Shown piece after piece: positions 12,122 to 23,330 of a stretch of 40,926 nucleotides of DNA; the first letter of the stretch is position 1; the number at the start of each line of letters is the position of its first letter. The position numbers and the translations under genes were made by a program. Below the pieces are notes generated by a model. The model was given only the letters and a program-made list of their open reading frames with translations. It made no database searches and was not told where the DNA came from. The DNA is from Scenedesmus sp. ARA3 (taxonomy: Eukaryota; Chlorophyta; Chlorophyceae; Sphaeropleales; Scenedesmaceae), in contig RWJK01001472.1 of assembly GCA_004335835.1 (NCBI GenBank), forward strand, positions 10,034-50,959. The letters are read 5' to 3'.

Positions 12122-13304
12122 ATGGCCACGCGCTCTGCCCAATGGCACCAGAGCTACAACCCTGTGACACACACAGGCCAAGGAGAACCAGCCCAGGACC
12201 GTCCAAGTGGCGTAAAGATAACACCCAAGCCAGCTACGCAGACCAGCAACTTGGTTGGAGCCGCTTGCGTGCCTGCTGAGCCTTCGCCTGGCAGCTGCAT
12301 ATCTCCAACAGCACAGGTGAGCAGCGTATGATGCTGCCGGCACATATGCGTCTGCTGCTTGTAATGACGAAGCCATAGATGCATATGCTACTTCAAAAAG
12401 TTATGGCTGCTAGGGGCATTAGCCGGGCATCAGCTGTATGCTTCAGCAACAGCGCTGCAGCCGCAGCTGCTGCCTGCTCTGCACGCGGCATGCGCCATCG
12501 TCGACAGTGCACATACCGCAGTCCTGACCCTACTATGCAAATTCTGCATGCTGCTGCTGCCTGCTCTGCAAACTTCCTCTGCCCATGCCAAGCCCAGCCC
12601 AGCCATGGTGGGCCACCTCACCCGCACTGAGTGTGAGCTAAATCAACAAGTATGTGCTACTCTCACTGCTTGTCCTGCAGGCCTCCCCTACTCACGCCAA
12701 GCCCAGCCCAGCCAGGGTGGACCACCTCACAGGACAATGTTGTAACACCAAGTAACATATGATTGCTGTGTGTGCATGCATCCTGCAGGCCTCCCCTACT
12801 CACGCCAAGCCTAGCCCAGCTAGGGTGGACCACCTAACAGGCGGGGGCTGCACACCCAGCAGCAGCGCTGAAGCAGAGGGCGGCAGCAGCAGCCCTGGTA
12901 GGCAGCACGGCAGCGGCAGGGCCTCACCCAAGGTGGGTTGGGGTGGTAGGGAGGCTACTGCCTCCAGCTGCTGTGGTCCCAGCGACACTCATGCCACATA
13001 CCTTTTGCCACATGCAGCACGGCAGCGGCAGGGCCTCACCCAAGGTGGGGCTTGTAGCAGCTGCCAGCAGCTGTCGCTGCACAAGCAAAAGATTGCGGCG
13101 TTATTGACTGCGGCAAGCACGCATGCTGCAGTCCCTTCTCCCAGGAAGCTGGGCAGCATACTGGCAGAGTGCAGCGCGTGGCCTGAGAGTTCTGATCATG
13201 TTGACACCAACGTCGCTGACGCTGCTGCTGCCGCTGCTGCTGCAGCAGGTGAATCTGCGTGCCGCAGTCGACCACATGCATAGCGGCGACCATGCTGATA
13301 GCAA

Positions 13305-13336
<32 letters not shown>

Positions 13337-14153
13337 ACACCCATGTTGCTGCTGCCACCCCTGCCTCTGCTGCTGCTGCAGGTGAACCTGCGTGCCGCAG
13401 TCGACCACATGCATGGCGGCGCGTGCGCGGTGCAGACAGTGCACGAGGTGGCCACAGCAGACGCGCCGCTGCCGCAGGTGGCGCGCGGCATGACCACCAA
13501 GCTCACCAAGGACAGGATGGTGAGCATATCCTTTTATAACACATCCTGCATTAGCGTGTGTCACCCTGCATTTCAAACTTTGAACTTTTACTTCGGAAGT
13601 AACACAGCAGTATGTGGCACGGGGCATGACCACCAAGCTCCCAGAAGACAGGATGGTGAGCATATGCCGTTGATAGCGTGCATTATCGTGCTATATCTTT
13701 CCCTTCAAGTGAAGCAGCAGTAGGTGGCGCGCGGCATGACCACCAAGCTCACCAAGGGCAGGATGGTGCGTGCGCACATCCAGCTGCTTGCTGCTGTATG
13801 GCAGAATTTTACTCAACATCTGACAGTTCTTCTAGTTGTTGTCCCTGCCTGCTGCTGTTGAAGTGTCTGGGCACCTAGAAATGTTGCTTCCCTGTGTGCA
13901 ACACTGTCGCACCTTTGCTGCCGCAGCTGGCGCAGCAGGCTCGCGAGCACATGCTGCTACTGCTTGGATTCGTTACTAACAGTGTTTCTGCACTGTCTGC
14001 AACATTCCCTCATCTTTGCTGCTGCAGCTGGCCCAGCAGGCGCGTGAGCACATGCACAGCAGCAGGCTGTACGACCTGGGCAAAGGTTACACACCAGTGC
14101 TGCTGACAGGAGCAGGCAGTGCCAGCGGCAGTCCCAGGGAGGCGGGTGCTTGA
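12122..14153 (+). CDS. Unrecognised 200-residue protein, 4 exons, divergent from the MYCBPAP-like gene
   Basis: Exons 12122-12316, 12789-12932, 13382-13519 and 14028-14153 are all phase 0, with GT-AG borders (donors GTGAGC, GTGGGT, GTGAGC), total 603 nt with a TGA stop at 14151. The start ATG lies in a good context (AGCACCATGG). The protein begins MATRSAQWHQSYNPVTH, has a Pro/Ser/Gly-rich middle (residues about 40-113), then a basic/helical part with VARGMTTKLTKDRM and LAQQAREHMHSSRLYDLGKG near the C-terminus. No signal peptide or membrane segment is visible. I do not recognise the family. The 'SYNPVTH' start resembles short tags in small ciliary proteins, and the gene shares a short intergenic region with a ciliary gene, so a ciliary role is a guess only. 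Introns carry echoes of exon 2 acceptor (near 12590 and 12680), exon 3 acceptor (13245-13290), exon 3 donor (13612-13653, 13722-13767) and exon 4 acceptor (13915-13955). Confidence 0.6.
12580..13050 (+). repeat. Exon 2 echoes in the 200-residue gene
   Basis: The exon 2 start (CTGCAG|GCCTCCCCTACTCACGCC-type) appears three times, near 12590, 12680 and 12789. The exon 2 end (GGCAGGGCCTCACCCAAG then GTGGG) appears at 12901-12932 and again at 13019-13046. The 12590 copy has lost the AG. Confidence 0.85.
13370..13770 (+). repeat. Exon 3 donor echoes in the 200-residue gene
   Basis: The segment coding VARGMTTKLTKDRM with its donor occurs three times: real at 13475-13519, echoes at about 13612-13654 and 13724-13767. 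An acceptor echo of the same exon (VNLRAAVDHMH) lies at about 13246-13290. Confidence 0.87.
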
Positions 14154-14520
14154 TGCAGATGATACTGTTAAAATAGGGGCAGCAGCAGCGGCGGCGGCAG
14201 CAGGAGCAGCAGCAGCAGCAGGCTGTACGACTTGGGCAAGGGCTACACGCCAGTGATACTGACAGGGGCGGGCGGCAGTGCCAGCGGCAGCCATAGGGCA
14301 GCAGTGACAGCCCTCGGGAGGCCGGCACATGACAAGGATGGTAGTGATGAATGAAAGGAATCAGCAGCATTTGGCAACAGCAGCTGCGGCAGCAGCAGCA
14401 GTTGCATGTACACCCCGGGCTAGGGCTACACGTGCGCGACAGTGCCACTGGCAGGGGCAAGCAGCAGCAGCTGGAGCCCCCAGGGAGGCTGCCACTGCAG
14501 TGTCAATGGCAGGGGCGCCC
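14054..14520 (+). repeat. Echoes of the C-terminal coding end, 200-residue gene
   Basis: The last-exon segment coding SRLYDLGKGYTP and the following GAGSASGS is repeated downstream at about 14214-14300 and, more degenerate, at about 14400-14500, mixed with CAG and CGG runs. All are after the stop at 14151. Confidence 0.75.
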
Positions 14521-16694
14521 AGCTGGCGTGCTTATGTATAACTGGGATAGGCAGCCTGCTGTCCAAGGGGCGGGCGTGTGTGGCATTGACACATCGCATG
14601 TTGCTATGGTGCCGTGATGCTGGACAGCCGTGTGTGCATGGACAGCCCGCTAGGAGCGCTGGGGGACCTTGGGCAGGGGGTCTCCTGGACCAACAATGCA
14701 TGAAGGTGCGCAGAATCTGCATTTTTCATGCTGGACTGTCCATCTACATGGCTGGAAAGCCAGCTTGCAGCTGTTGGGCCCTTCAAGCCTGCTAGATGTA
14801 CCGGGGCATCGTTGCCCTTGACATTTTGAGGAGCTTGCGGCTGCAGCGGCCTTTTCGATGCTTTGCCAGCTCAACGTACGCTGTACAGGTGGTGTTTAGC
14901 ACACGCGTTCAACAGCTGACGGCGGCCGTCAGGAATCGCAGCAGTGCCAGCGACAGCAGCAGTTGTGTGGTGCCACTATGCACACACCTCTCCGTGGGAT
15001 ATGGAAACCACGACGGCAGTGCCAATCATGTGCTTGAGAGCTGTGTAGAAGTTCTCACTGAGCAGCCGTTGGAAGTTTGTCGACTGTTGACCACTATCCG
15101 TCATTGACCACTATCCGTCAGCACAGCCTGGTGTTGCTGGCAGCCTGTGCAAACCACACTCGAGTCATATCAGGCGTCCCACCAATGTTGCTATATTGGC
15201 AGCCTATAGGCTGCCTGCCGTGTTTCTGTGTGAGGTGTCACTATGATGCGCTGGCGGCTGGCCTGTCTGAGTCAGAGGAGTGCGCACAATGAGGCAGCAA
15301 TGCAAGGTTCGAAATGAACCTGAGATGATTGGATTTCTCCCGGCTGAATCTAGTGCTTCAGAGACTGAGTACTCAGAGCTTGTTGAGGTCTCCGACGCGT
15401 ACGCTTAGTGTCTGTGTTTCTGTTTAGGATTTATTTGGACACAGGCAGCAATGCAAGCAAGCACAACACAGTACATCGACAGTGCTACATCGCTGTGACA
15501 GCCTGCAGCCCGGCACAGTCGCGACTATGCAGCTGCGCGCTGGAGCGGAAAGGTACGAGTTTGGCCCTCGAGGAACAAACGTGCTCCCAGTAGCCCGCCC
15601 TAGACAGAGGACAAGCATTGCATGCGCCCATCACCGCATTCAAAGCAGCCCCATGCCGCCTGGAATTTCTGCTGAAGTTCAGCAAGCAGATGCTTCGTCA
15701 ATGAGGGTGAAGTTCACCTAGCAGCTGCGCAAGCTACTCATGCGTGCATACAGCGCTCGGCGCCTTCCATGCAGATTCAGGTATGTTTGATAGACCAAGA
15801 AGTGCGAATGACGCACTCAGAAACCCTCGCGGTTGTCGATTGCCACGCGCCCGCACGGAGTAGCGGGAGCATGATACTTTGCCACCAACAAAACATCAGG
15901 CTCAGCCAACGGGCTGTTGATGTGCCCTGCATACCCTTCCAAGCATCATTACAGGCAGCAGCAGCTGATCTGCCAGCACTGCCATTCCAACGCGTCCATC
16001 ACTCTCTGTTCACACCAATGACTCTGCGCCAAAAGCAGGAGATCATTCAATGGTGTACAATGGCATGAATGACTCAATCAAGCGGCCAAACCTCATCATT
16101 GCATCCCAACATCATTGCATCCCAACAAGTTATGCAGCTGCCTAAAATGTACTGAGTACCACAAATCCGCCTTGTTGGCAAGGTTTCAAGCAGCCTGAAC
16201 TGCAAGAGCTGCAACAGCTTCATCCATCACTCCAAAAGTACACTCCGAGGGCCCCTCAGGGGGCAGCAATCACAACCGCGCCCGCGTCAGGCGCCAACGC
16301 ATGCACCAACAGCCGTCGCCTCGCACCCTCTACTGCTGCTGCCAGCAATGCCACCGGCCAAGCCGCTGTTCTATTTGTATGATACATGCCCGGCAGCAGC
16401 TTCAATCTGCCTTGATACCCTTTGAGCAACATGCCACGCCAGGTGCTCACATGCTTTGAAGCAACCCACACTGCACTGCTGAGCAGCACAGCACTGCTTC
16501 CTGGCTACTGGGGATTCAGGATCCATCAGACATGCGCACAACCAAAATAACTAAGGCACTGCACTAAACCATACTCATCCTCAGCACCCGCAGGCATCAA
16601 CAGGGTGCTAAAGATGCTCAAAGACTCAAAGATGCTCAAAAACCCAGAAGCCACCCCAGCCGACAGCCCATACGGCAGCTGTGCCGTGCCAGCC

Positions 16695-16738
<44 letters not shown>

Positions 16739-17022
16739 CAAACCAACCGCCACACTGCCGACATAACATACAAATGATGTGCCGCATCACTCCTGGCAGC
16801 AGCTGCTGCCAACAACACCAGCCTGCTGCTGCTCCCCCGTCTTACTTCTGCCTGCCGACACCTCAACCCCGTCAGGAATGACAACAAACCAGTAGATGCA
16901 CCAGCCCCCAAGCGTCATCGGAGCCACCAGCCAAGAGCGCCGCGCCACCATCAACGGCAAACCGTTTGCGTGGGCCGCGCTGCCAGCAACAGCTGCACAG
17001 AAACAAAGCATAATGCGCCACA
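14154..17022. other. Convergent intergenic region, no convincing gene
   Basis: Between the + strand 200-residue gene and the - strand MFS gene. The two ends hold exon echoes. The middle (14800-16250) is echo-poor and lower in GC. Short direct repeats: GACCACTATCCGTCA twice (15091-15120) and CATCATTGCATCCCAA twice (16094-16126). An open frame at 15769-16068 ends MTLRQKQEIIQWC, faintly like a transposase helix-turn-helix, but I cannot support it. Confidence 0.5.
16565..17022 (-). repeat. Downstream echoes of the MFS last exon
   Basis: Copies of the C-terminal coding end (EGVEVSAGRSKTG...SSCCQK, stop at 17023) lie at about 16790-16900 (DGVEVSAGRSKTG, again with a stop) and about 16565-16690 (LPYGLSAGVASGF). 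They are in the presumed 3' UTR or flank. Confidence 0.8.
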
Positions 17023-19525
17023 TCACTTTTGGCAGCAGCTGCTGCCCACAATGCCAGCCTGCTGCTGCTCTTCACTGTTACCCGTCTTACTTCTGCCTGC
17101 CGACACCTCAACCCCCTCAGGCATGGCCACAAACCAGTAGATGCCCCAACCCCAAAGCGCCACACCCGCCACCAACCCATACGGCAGCAGCGCCGCACCC
17201 GGGCTGTTAAACCCCACCGCAGCCCCCCACAAAACCCCACCCAGGCCAGGGCCTAAACCCCGAGCCAGGCTTGCCAGGGACTGCCCCACCCCATTCACTT
17301 GGCCTAGCTGCTGCGGTGGAGGCAGAGCATTGACGAGGATCATGCTGCTGGTGAAAGCTGAGCAGCCGGCTACTGCCTTGAGCAGCATTGTGAAGTAGAA
17401 AAGGACCCAGGCGATAGTCCCTATCCCACTGCTGCTGCTGCTGGAGGCCGGCCCTGCTACTGCTGCGCTGCTGCTTGCTATGTGATTGATTATAGGCTCT
17501 TCCTGTTGCTGATAAGAGTGCTGATAAGAGTGTAGAGCATGGCGTGGCACTGCAAATCGCACACATGGGATGGCGATTGACACCACAGCAGCCAGCAGAA
17601 GGCCTGCTCGCGCCACTGGCAGCGTTCCAAAGGCCTGTTGCAGCCTTGGGTACGCGAGGAGGCTGAAGGACATCAGGCAGAGGCCACCAAAGGCAAGTGG
17701 GCCGGCTAGCTGCACTTCCGGCAGAGAGAGGCCACCTGTGAGACCAGCACCAGGTGAGCAGACAGCAAGCAGGCACAACAGTCAGTGGGTTGTGATGCAA
17801 GATGTCTAGCAGTGGCTTCAATCGGCCCGTTGCAGCCTTGAGTAAGCGAGGAGGCTGAAAGCCGTGAGGCAGAGGCCAGCAAAGGCAAGTTGGCCTGCCA
17901 GCTGCACTTCAGGGAGTGACAGGCCGCCTGTGCGGACAGCACCAGATGAGCAGACAGCGCGCAAGGACAACAGTCAGCGATTACAAAGTCAGAATATCTA
18001 GAAGTGGTTGTTGAAGGCCCGTTGCAGCCTTGGGTACGCGAGGAGGCTGAAATCCATCAGGCAGAGGCCACCAAAGGCCAGGGGGCCTGCCAGCTGTACT
18101 TCAGGCAGGGAGAGGCCGCCTGCATTGACAGCAAAACAAGCAGACAGCGGGCAGGCAAGATAGTCAGCGGTTGTTATGTGATTGTCTAGCAGTGGTTTCC
18201 AAAGGCCCGTTGCAGCCTTGGGTAAGCGAGGAGGCTGAAGGCCATGAGGCAGAGGCCGCCAAAGGCAAGCGGGCCCGCCAGCTGCACTTCTGGCAGAGAG
18301 AGGCCGCCTGCAATGACAGCAAAACGATGAGCAGACAGCAAGCAAGCACAACAGTCAGTGGTATTGGATTCAAAGGATTCTAGCAGTGGTTTCCATAGGC
18401 CCGTTGCAGCCTTGAGTAAGCGAGGAGGCTGAAAGCCATCAGGCAGAGGCCACCAAAGGCCAGGGGGCTGGCTAGCTGCACTTCTGGGAGTGAGAGGCCG
18501 CCTGCAATGACAGCAAAACGATGAGCAGGCAGCGAGCAGGCACAACAGTCAGTGAGTTGTGGTGTGAGATGTCTAGTAGTGGTTCCAAAGGCCCCTTGCA
18601 GCCTTGGGTAAGCGAGGAGGCTGATGGCCATCAGGCAGAGGCCACCAAAGGCCAGGGGGCCGGCCAGCTGCACTTCTGGGAGAAAGATGCCGCCTGTAAT
18701 GACAGCAAGAAAGATGAGCAGACAGCAAGCAGGCACATTTGAATAAACGTCAGACAGTGGTTTGGATGTAAAAGTGTCTAGCAGTGGTTCCAAAGGGCCC
18801 TTGCAGCCTTGGGTACGCGAGGAGGCTGAAGGCCATCAGGCAGAGGCCACCAAAGGCAAGCGGGCCGGCCAGCTGCACTTACAGCAGAGAGAGACCGCCT
18901 GCTGGGTTTTTCTTATGTACAAACAGCACAGCACGTGCAAAGCGGGGATCCGGCAGTACTTGAAGGTGTGCTCGGGGGTGCAGATAGCATGTTGTGAAAG
19001 GGCGGGCGCTGCAGGCTCTTTTTGAAAGAATAAATCTAGCCCTCACCGTGCGCTAAAGGTGCCGAGGCGAACATGGGTGTAAGTTCATCCAGTGCGCAGA
19101 ACAGCAGGCAGGTGGCGCCATAGCCAGCCAGCGCCAGCAGCACCGGACGCTGCGTGTACCAGGGCGCATCTTGCTGCTGCTGCTGCTGCTGGCGCGGCGG
19201 CTGCTTGCCAGAGCCCGGTTGTGGCTTTCCAACGTCATGCTGCTGCTGCTGCTGCTGCTGCTGTTGATCTTGCAGCAGCTGCTGGTCGCCACTAGCCGAT
19301 GCCAGCAAGTCTGAGCCTGATGATGACCTGAGGCTGTTGCCTGTCCCGAGCAACGCTGAGCCCTCATGTTGCAAGGGCGCCATTTCCAGCACTACCCCTT
19401 GCTGCTGCTGCTCCTGCTGCTGCTGCTGTTGCTGCTGTTCCAGCTTGCTGTATGCTGCGCCCCCACTGCTGCCGCTGCTGTTGAAGCTGCGCAGCAGCCA
19501 GGCACTATCCCACCGCGGCAGCAAC

Positions 19526-19557
<32 letters not shown>

Positions 19558-19627
19558 CACTTGCAGCTGCTGTTGTGGGATTGATGCCAGCTGCATGCTG
19601 CTGGCTGACTCAGCATGCTGCAATGCC

Positions 19628-19681
<54 letters not shown>

Positions 19682-19935
19682 CTGGCCTTCCTGGTGGCAC
19701 TGCTGCTCTTGCCGCCGGTGCATATGAAGCTGTCTGTTGGCTGCAGCAACCCCCTAGGTGTATTATGCACACCTCGCTGCTGCTGCTGCTGCTGTTGCAA
19801 GATGCCAGCAGCACTGCCGCCACTAGTGCTGCTGCTGCTGCCATTGATGAAGCTGTCAGTTGGCAGCAGCAGCAGCAGCCCCTCCTCTGCCTGGCTGAGC
19901 ACAAAGGGGCCGTGGTCACCCACAGCGCCAGCATC

Positions 19936-19966
<31 letters not shown>

Positions 19967-20438
19967 GCGGGCGCATGTGCGTCTACATGTGCTGCTGCTT
20001 CTGCTGCCATGTAAGGGCCTGTCGTCAAGGGTGGCAGCGCTGCTGGAAATGAAACAGTGGCATGTGGTGAGCTGCGGCCTGCATCTGTCATAGCAACGCT
20101 GCTGCTGCTGATTGCTTGCAAGCCCATCTTGCTGCTGCCCCTGGTGCTCAGCAAGCGACGGTACTGCTGCTGCTGCTGCTGCTGCTCCTGCTTTGATCCC
20201 AGCGTCATAGCTGCTGTGATGCGGCTGCGGAGGGTAGCAAGCCTATTGCTCAAACCTGTCTTGTTCGCGCTGCAATCCACACAGTCCACAGTGGTGTAGC
20301 TGTACTGCTGCTGCTGCTGCCGCTGCTGCCGTGCTGCCACAATTGCTGGCAGGGTCTCCTCCAGCAGCCAGCAGTTGAGCAGCAGTGAAAGCAGGGAGAA
20401 GGCGGCTGCCACAGCACAGGGCAGCAGGTATGGCCTGC

Positions 20439-20527
<89 letters not shown>

Positions 20528-21175
20528 GCAGAAGCCGTAAGGGCCACATGTGCAAGCGGCTCCAAACTACTGCAGACTGTGCAAACGCCCCACCCACCTA
20601 GCTTGCAGCAGGCCATCTGCAGCACAGCCCATTGTCCAAAGGCCATGACATGCAGGGCTGTGCCAGGGCAAGCCGCCAATTGCCAGGGCCAGCCACACAG
20701 CCCAGGCCCCACGCTAGCACCAGGCACTACATGTAGTTGTTGTACAACAACCGGCAAAACCACTGCAGATCGTGCATCCATGCACCCACCTGACTCGCAG
20801 CAGGCCATCTGCACTGCACCCAGCCATGCTTGGCCAGCTGCTGCAGGGCTGAGCCAGTAAGCCTCCAATTGTTGGCCCCGCAATGCAGCCCAAGCAAGGC
20901 TCACGTAGGACATGACAGCAACCCAACACCCAACCTGAGCTAGACTGCTACCAAACATACAAACAGCAGCTGGAAAAATCCGCGCACCTGACACGCAGCA
21001 AGCCGTCAGTACTGCACCCAGCCATGCCAGGCCAGCTGGCACAAGGCTGAGCCAGCAGGCCTCCAATTGTTGGCCCGGCAATGCAGCCTAGGCCCCATGC
21101 GAGGCTCATGTAGGACATGGCACGGCCTTGTGTGAGGGGGTCACAGGACTCCCCAATCATGCACTTCCAGGCACT

Positions 21176-21208
<33 letters not shown>

Positions 21209-22123
21209 TGATAAGCAGGTGCGAGGCTCATGTAGGACATGACACGGCCTTATTTGAGGGCGTCACAGCACTCGCCAATCAGGCCGCCGCTCACACAATG
21301 ATGCTGTTTCAATGTCCTGCTGCTGCCGTATGTGCTGCTGCTGCTAAGGCCTAGTTCCTCGCCAGGCAGCTACACCAAATGCGAGAGGCAAACAGACACA
21401 ACCTACTGCAGCACTCACACGATGATGCCGTTGAGCAGCCCTGCTGCTGCCCTGGACGCGGCTGCTGAGGCGTAACTGCCAGCTGCACCGAACCACAGCA
21501 GCCCAGCAGCGCTTGCGGCTGAGCCCAGCAGCATGATAGGCTGTACAGCACAGTAGCAGCAGCAGCAGCAGCAGAGGCAGCACGGTAAAGTGACATCAGC
21601 AAGGAGTGATGACAGAGAAAGAGAAGATCAGCCGCGCAGCGCTCGCAGCAAGATAGGCTGCGCAGTTGCCCAACGCAGGGAAAGGTCCAGCACGTTGCCG
21701 CAAACGGCAAACGCAGTAACAAACCACAGCGGCCCGGCGGCAGTGGCGCCTGTACCCCAAGCCCCACCTTGCGCCCTATTTAGTTTGAGGCCAGGCCCCA
21801 GGCGTAGCTGGAGGTGAACTGGCACTGCTGCTGCTGCTGCTGCCCACTGCTGCTGCCCACTGCTATGCAGTGCTGGCCACACGCGACTGTGGCGTAGGCA
21901 AGCCAGCATCAATCTATATTTTGCTGTTCTCACCTTGCGTCCTATTCGATTGGAGGCCAGGCCCAATGCATAGCTGGTGGTGAACCTGCTGATTGTGTTG
22001 AGGGTTGAAGGTTCAGCACTACAAACCCCCAACAGACCCTCACCCTCACCTTCCGCCCTATCCTGTTTGAGGCCAGGCCCCAGGCGTAGCTGGTGGTGAA
22101 CTGGCTCAGGCTGTACACGGCGG

Positions 22124-22154
<31 letters not shown>

Positions 22155-22295
22155 ACCTTGTTAGGCATAGCATTTGGCAACTTAGCATCTGCTGCAGCAG
22201 GCGCATCAAGCTTGCAGGACACTGAGCAGCATGACAATGGCAGCTTGGCACAGCAGCCCATCTGGTTGTGAACTGGCTCAGGCTGTACACCGCGG

Positions 22296-22326
<31 letters not shown>

Positions 22327-23232
22327 CATTGGCCAGCACAGCCGGTGGTGGCCTGGCAGATGCTTCGGCTGGGCAGGTTGCTTGCAGGAGTCTGGCTGGC
22401 ATGTCAAACGCAGCTTGGCCCAGCAGCTAATCACAGCAGGAGCTGCTCCGTCCGTGACTGGGCTGCCTTTTACAGCGCCCGTCAACGCTGGCTGCTGCTG
22501 TGCCTGCAGGGCACATCTCTGGACCCATGTGTTGAGCTACCTTGATAGCACAGGACCTCAGAGACCACCTCGGCACAACCCAAAACAAAACACATCAGGG
22601 CAGCCCATCCAAGCAACAGCAGCAGGCAGCAGGCAGCTCACCAGCGCCCCAGTCAGCTGCCCCACCAGCTGCTCATCAACGCCAGCTGCTGCTGCACCAT
22701 GTCCTCCGCCCTGTGCAGCTGCTGGCCTTGCAGAAAGGTGCATTTGTGGTGCTGCTGCTGCTGCAGGAAGCCGCGCACCATGTAGACGGCTATGGTGAAG
22801 GGCATGGTCAGCATCACCACCGTGGCTCACCCTTCACACAAACAGCAAAACCGCAACATCCCTGCCAGAGAAACCCACAAAGCAACATGCACACTGACAG
22901 CAGCAGCAGTGCTCATTAGCGCTCCTGTCAGCTGCCCCACCAACTGCTCATCCACAGCAACCCACAGAAACATGTCCACATCAAAACCAAAGCAACAGGC
23001 ACACAACAGCTGCCGCATCACTCACCAGCGCTCCCGTCAGCTGCCCCACCAACTGCTCATCAACGCCAGCTGCAACTGCTGCACCATGCCCTCCTCCGCC
23101 CGGCTGCAGCTGCTGGCCTTGCAGGAATGCACCTTCGTAGCGCTGCTGCTGCTGCAGGAAGCCGCGCACCATGTACACAGCTATGGTGAAGGGCATGGTC
23201 AGCATGACGCCCTGGCAGCCGTTGGTGACACT

Positions 23233-23330
<98 letters not shown>

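Noticed and set aside
15300..15325. Possible tRNA T-loop (GGTTCGAAAT)
   Set aside because: No matching acceptor, D or anticodon arms could be built around it; no tRNA or rRNA gene was found in the window.
15769..16068. Transposase-like fragment (ending MTLRQKQEIIQWC)
   Set aside because: Resemblance to a helix-turn-helix is limited to about a dozen residues, with no terminal repeats or further domain nearby.
17630..18898. CRISPR-like regularly spaced repeat array
   Set aside because: Units are exon and intron pieces of a eukaryotic transporter gene with no unique spacers; there are no cas genes and the DNA is nuclear eukaryotic.
17630..18898. Array as a set of functional mutually exclusive exons
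   Set aside because: Upstream copies lack a usable donor and run into stops after the TM8 part; only the 17735 copy continues to TM12. Kept as a finding on decoy acceptors, not as alternative exons.
22640..22825. This copy as the true MFS exon 2
   Set aside because: Its two halves are in different frames, whereas the 23026-23211 copy is open throughout and has a GTGAGT donor in phase with exon 3.
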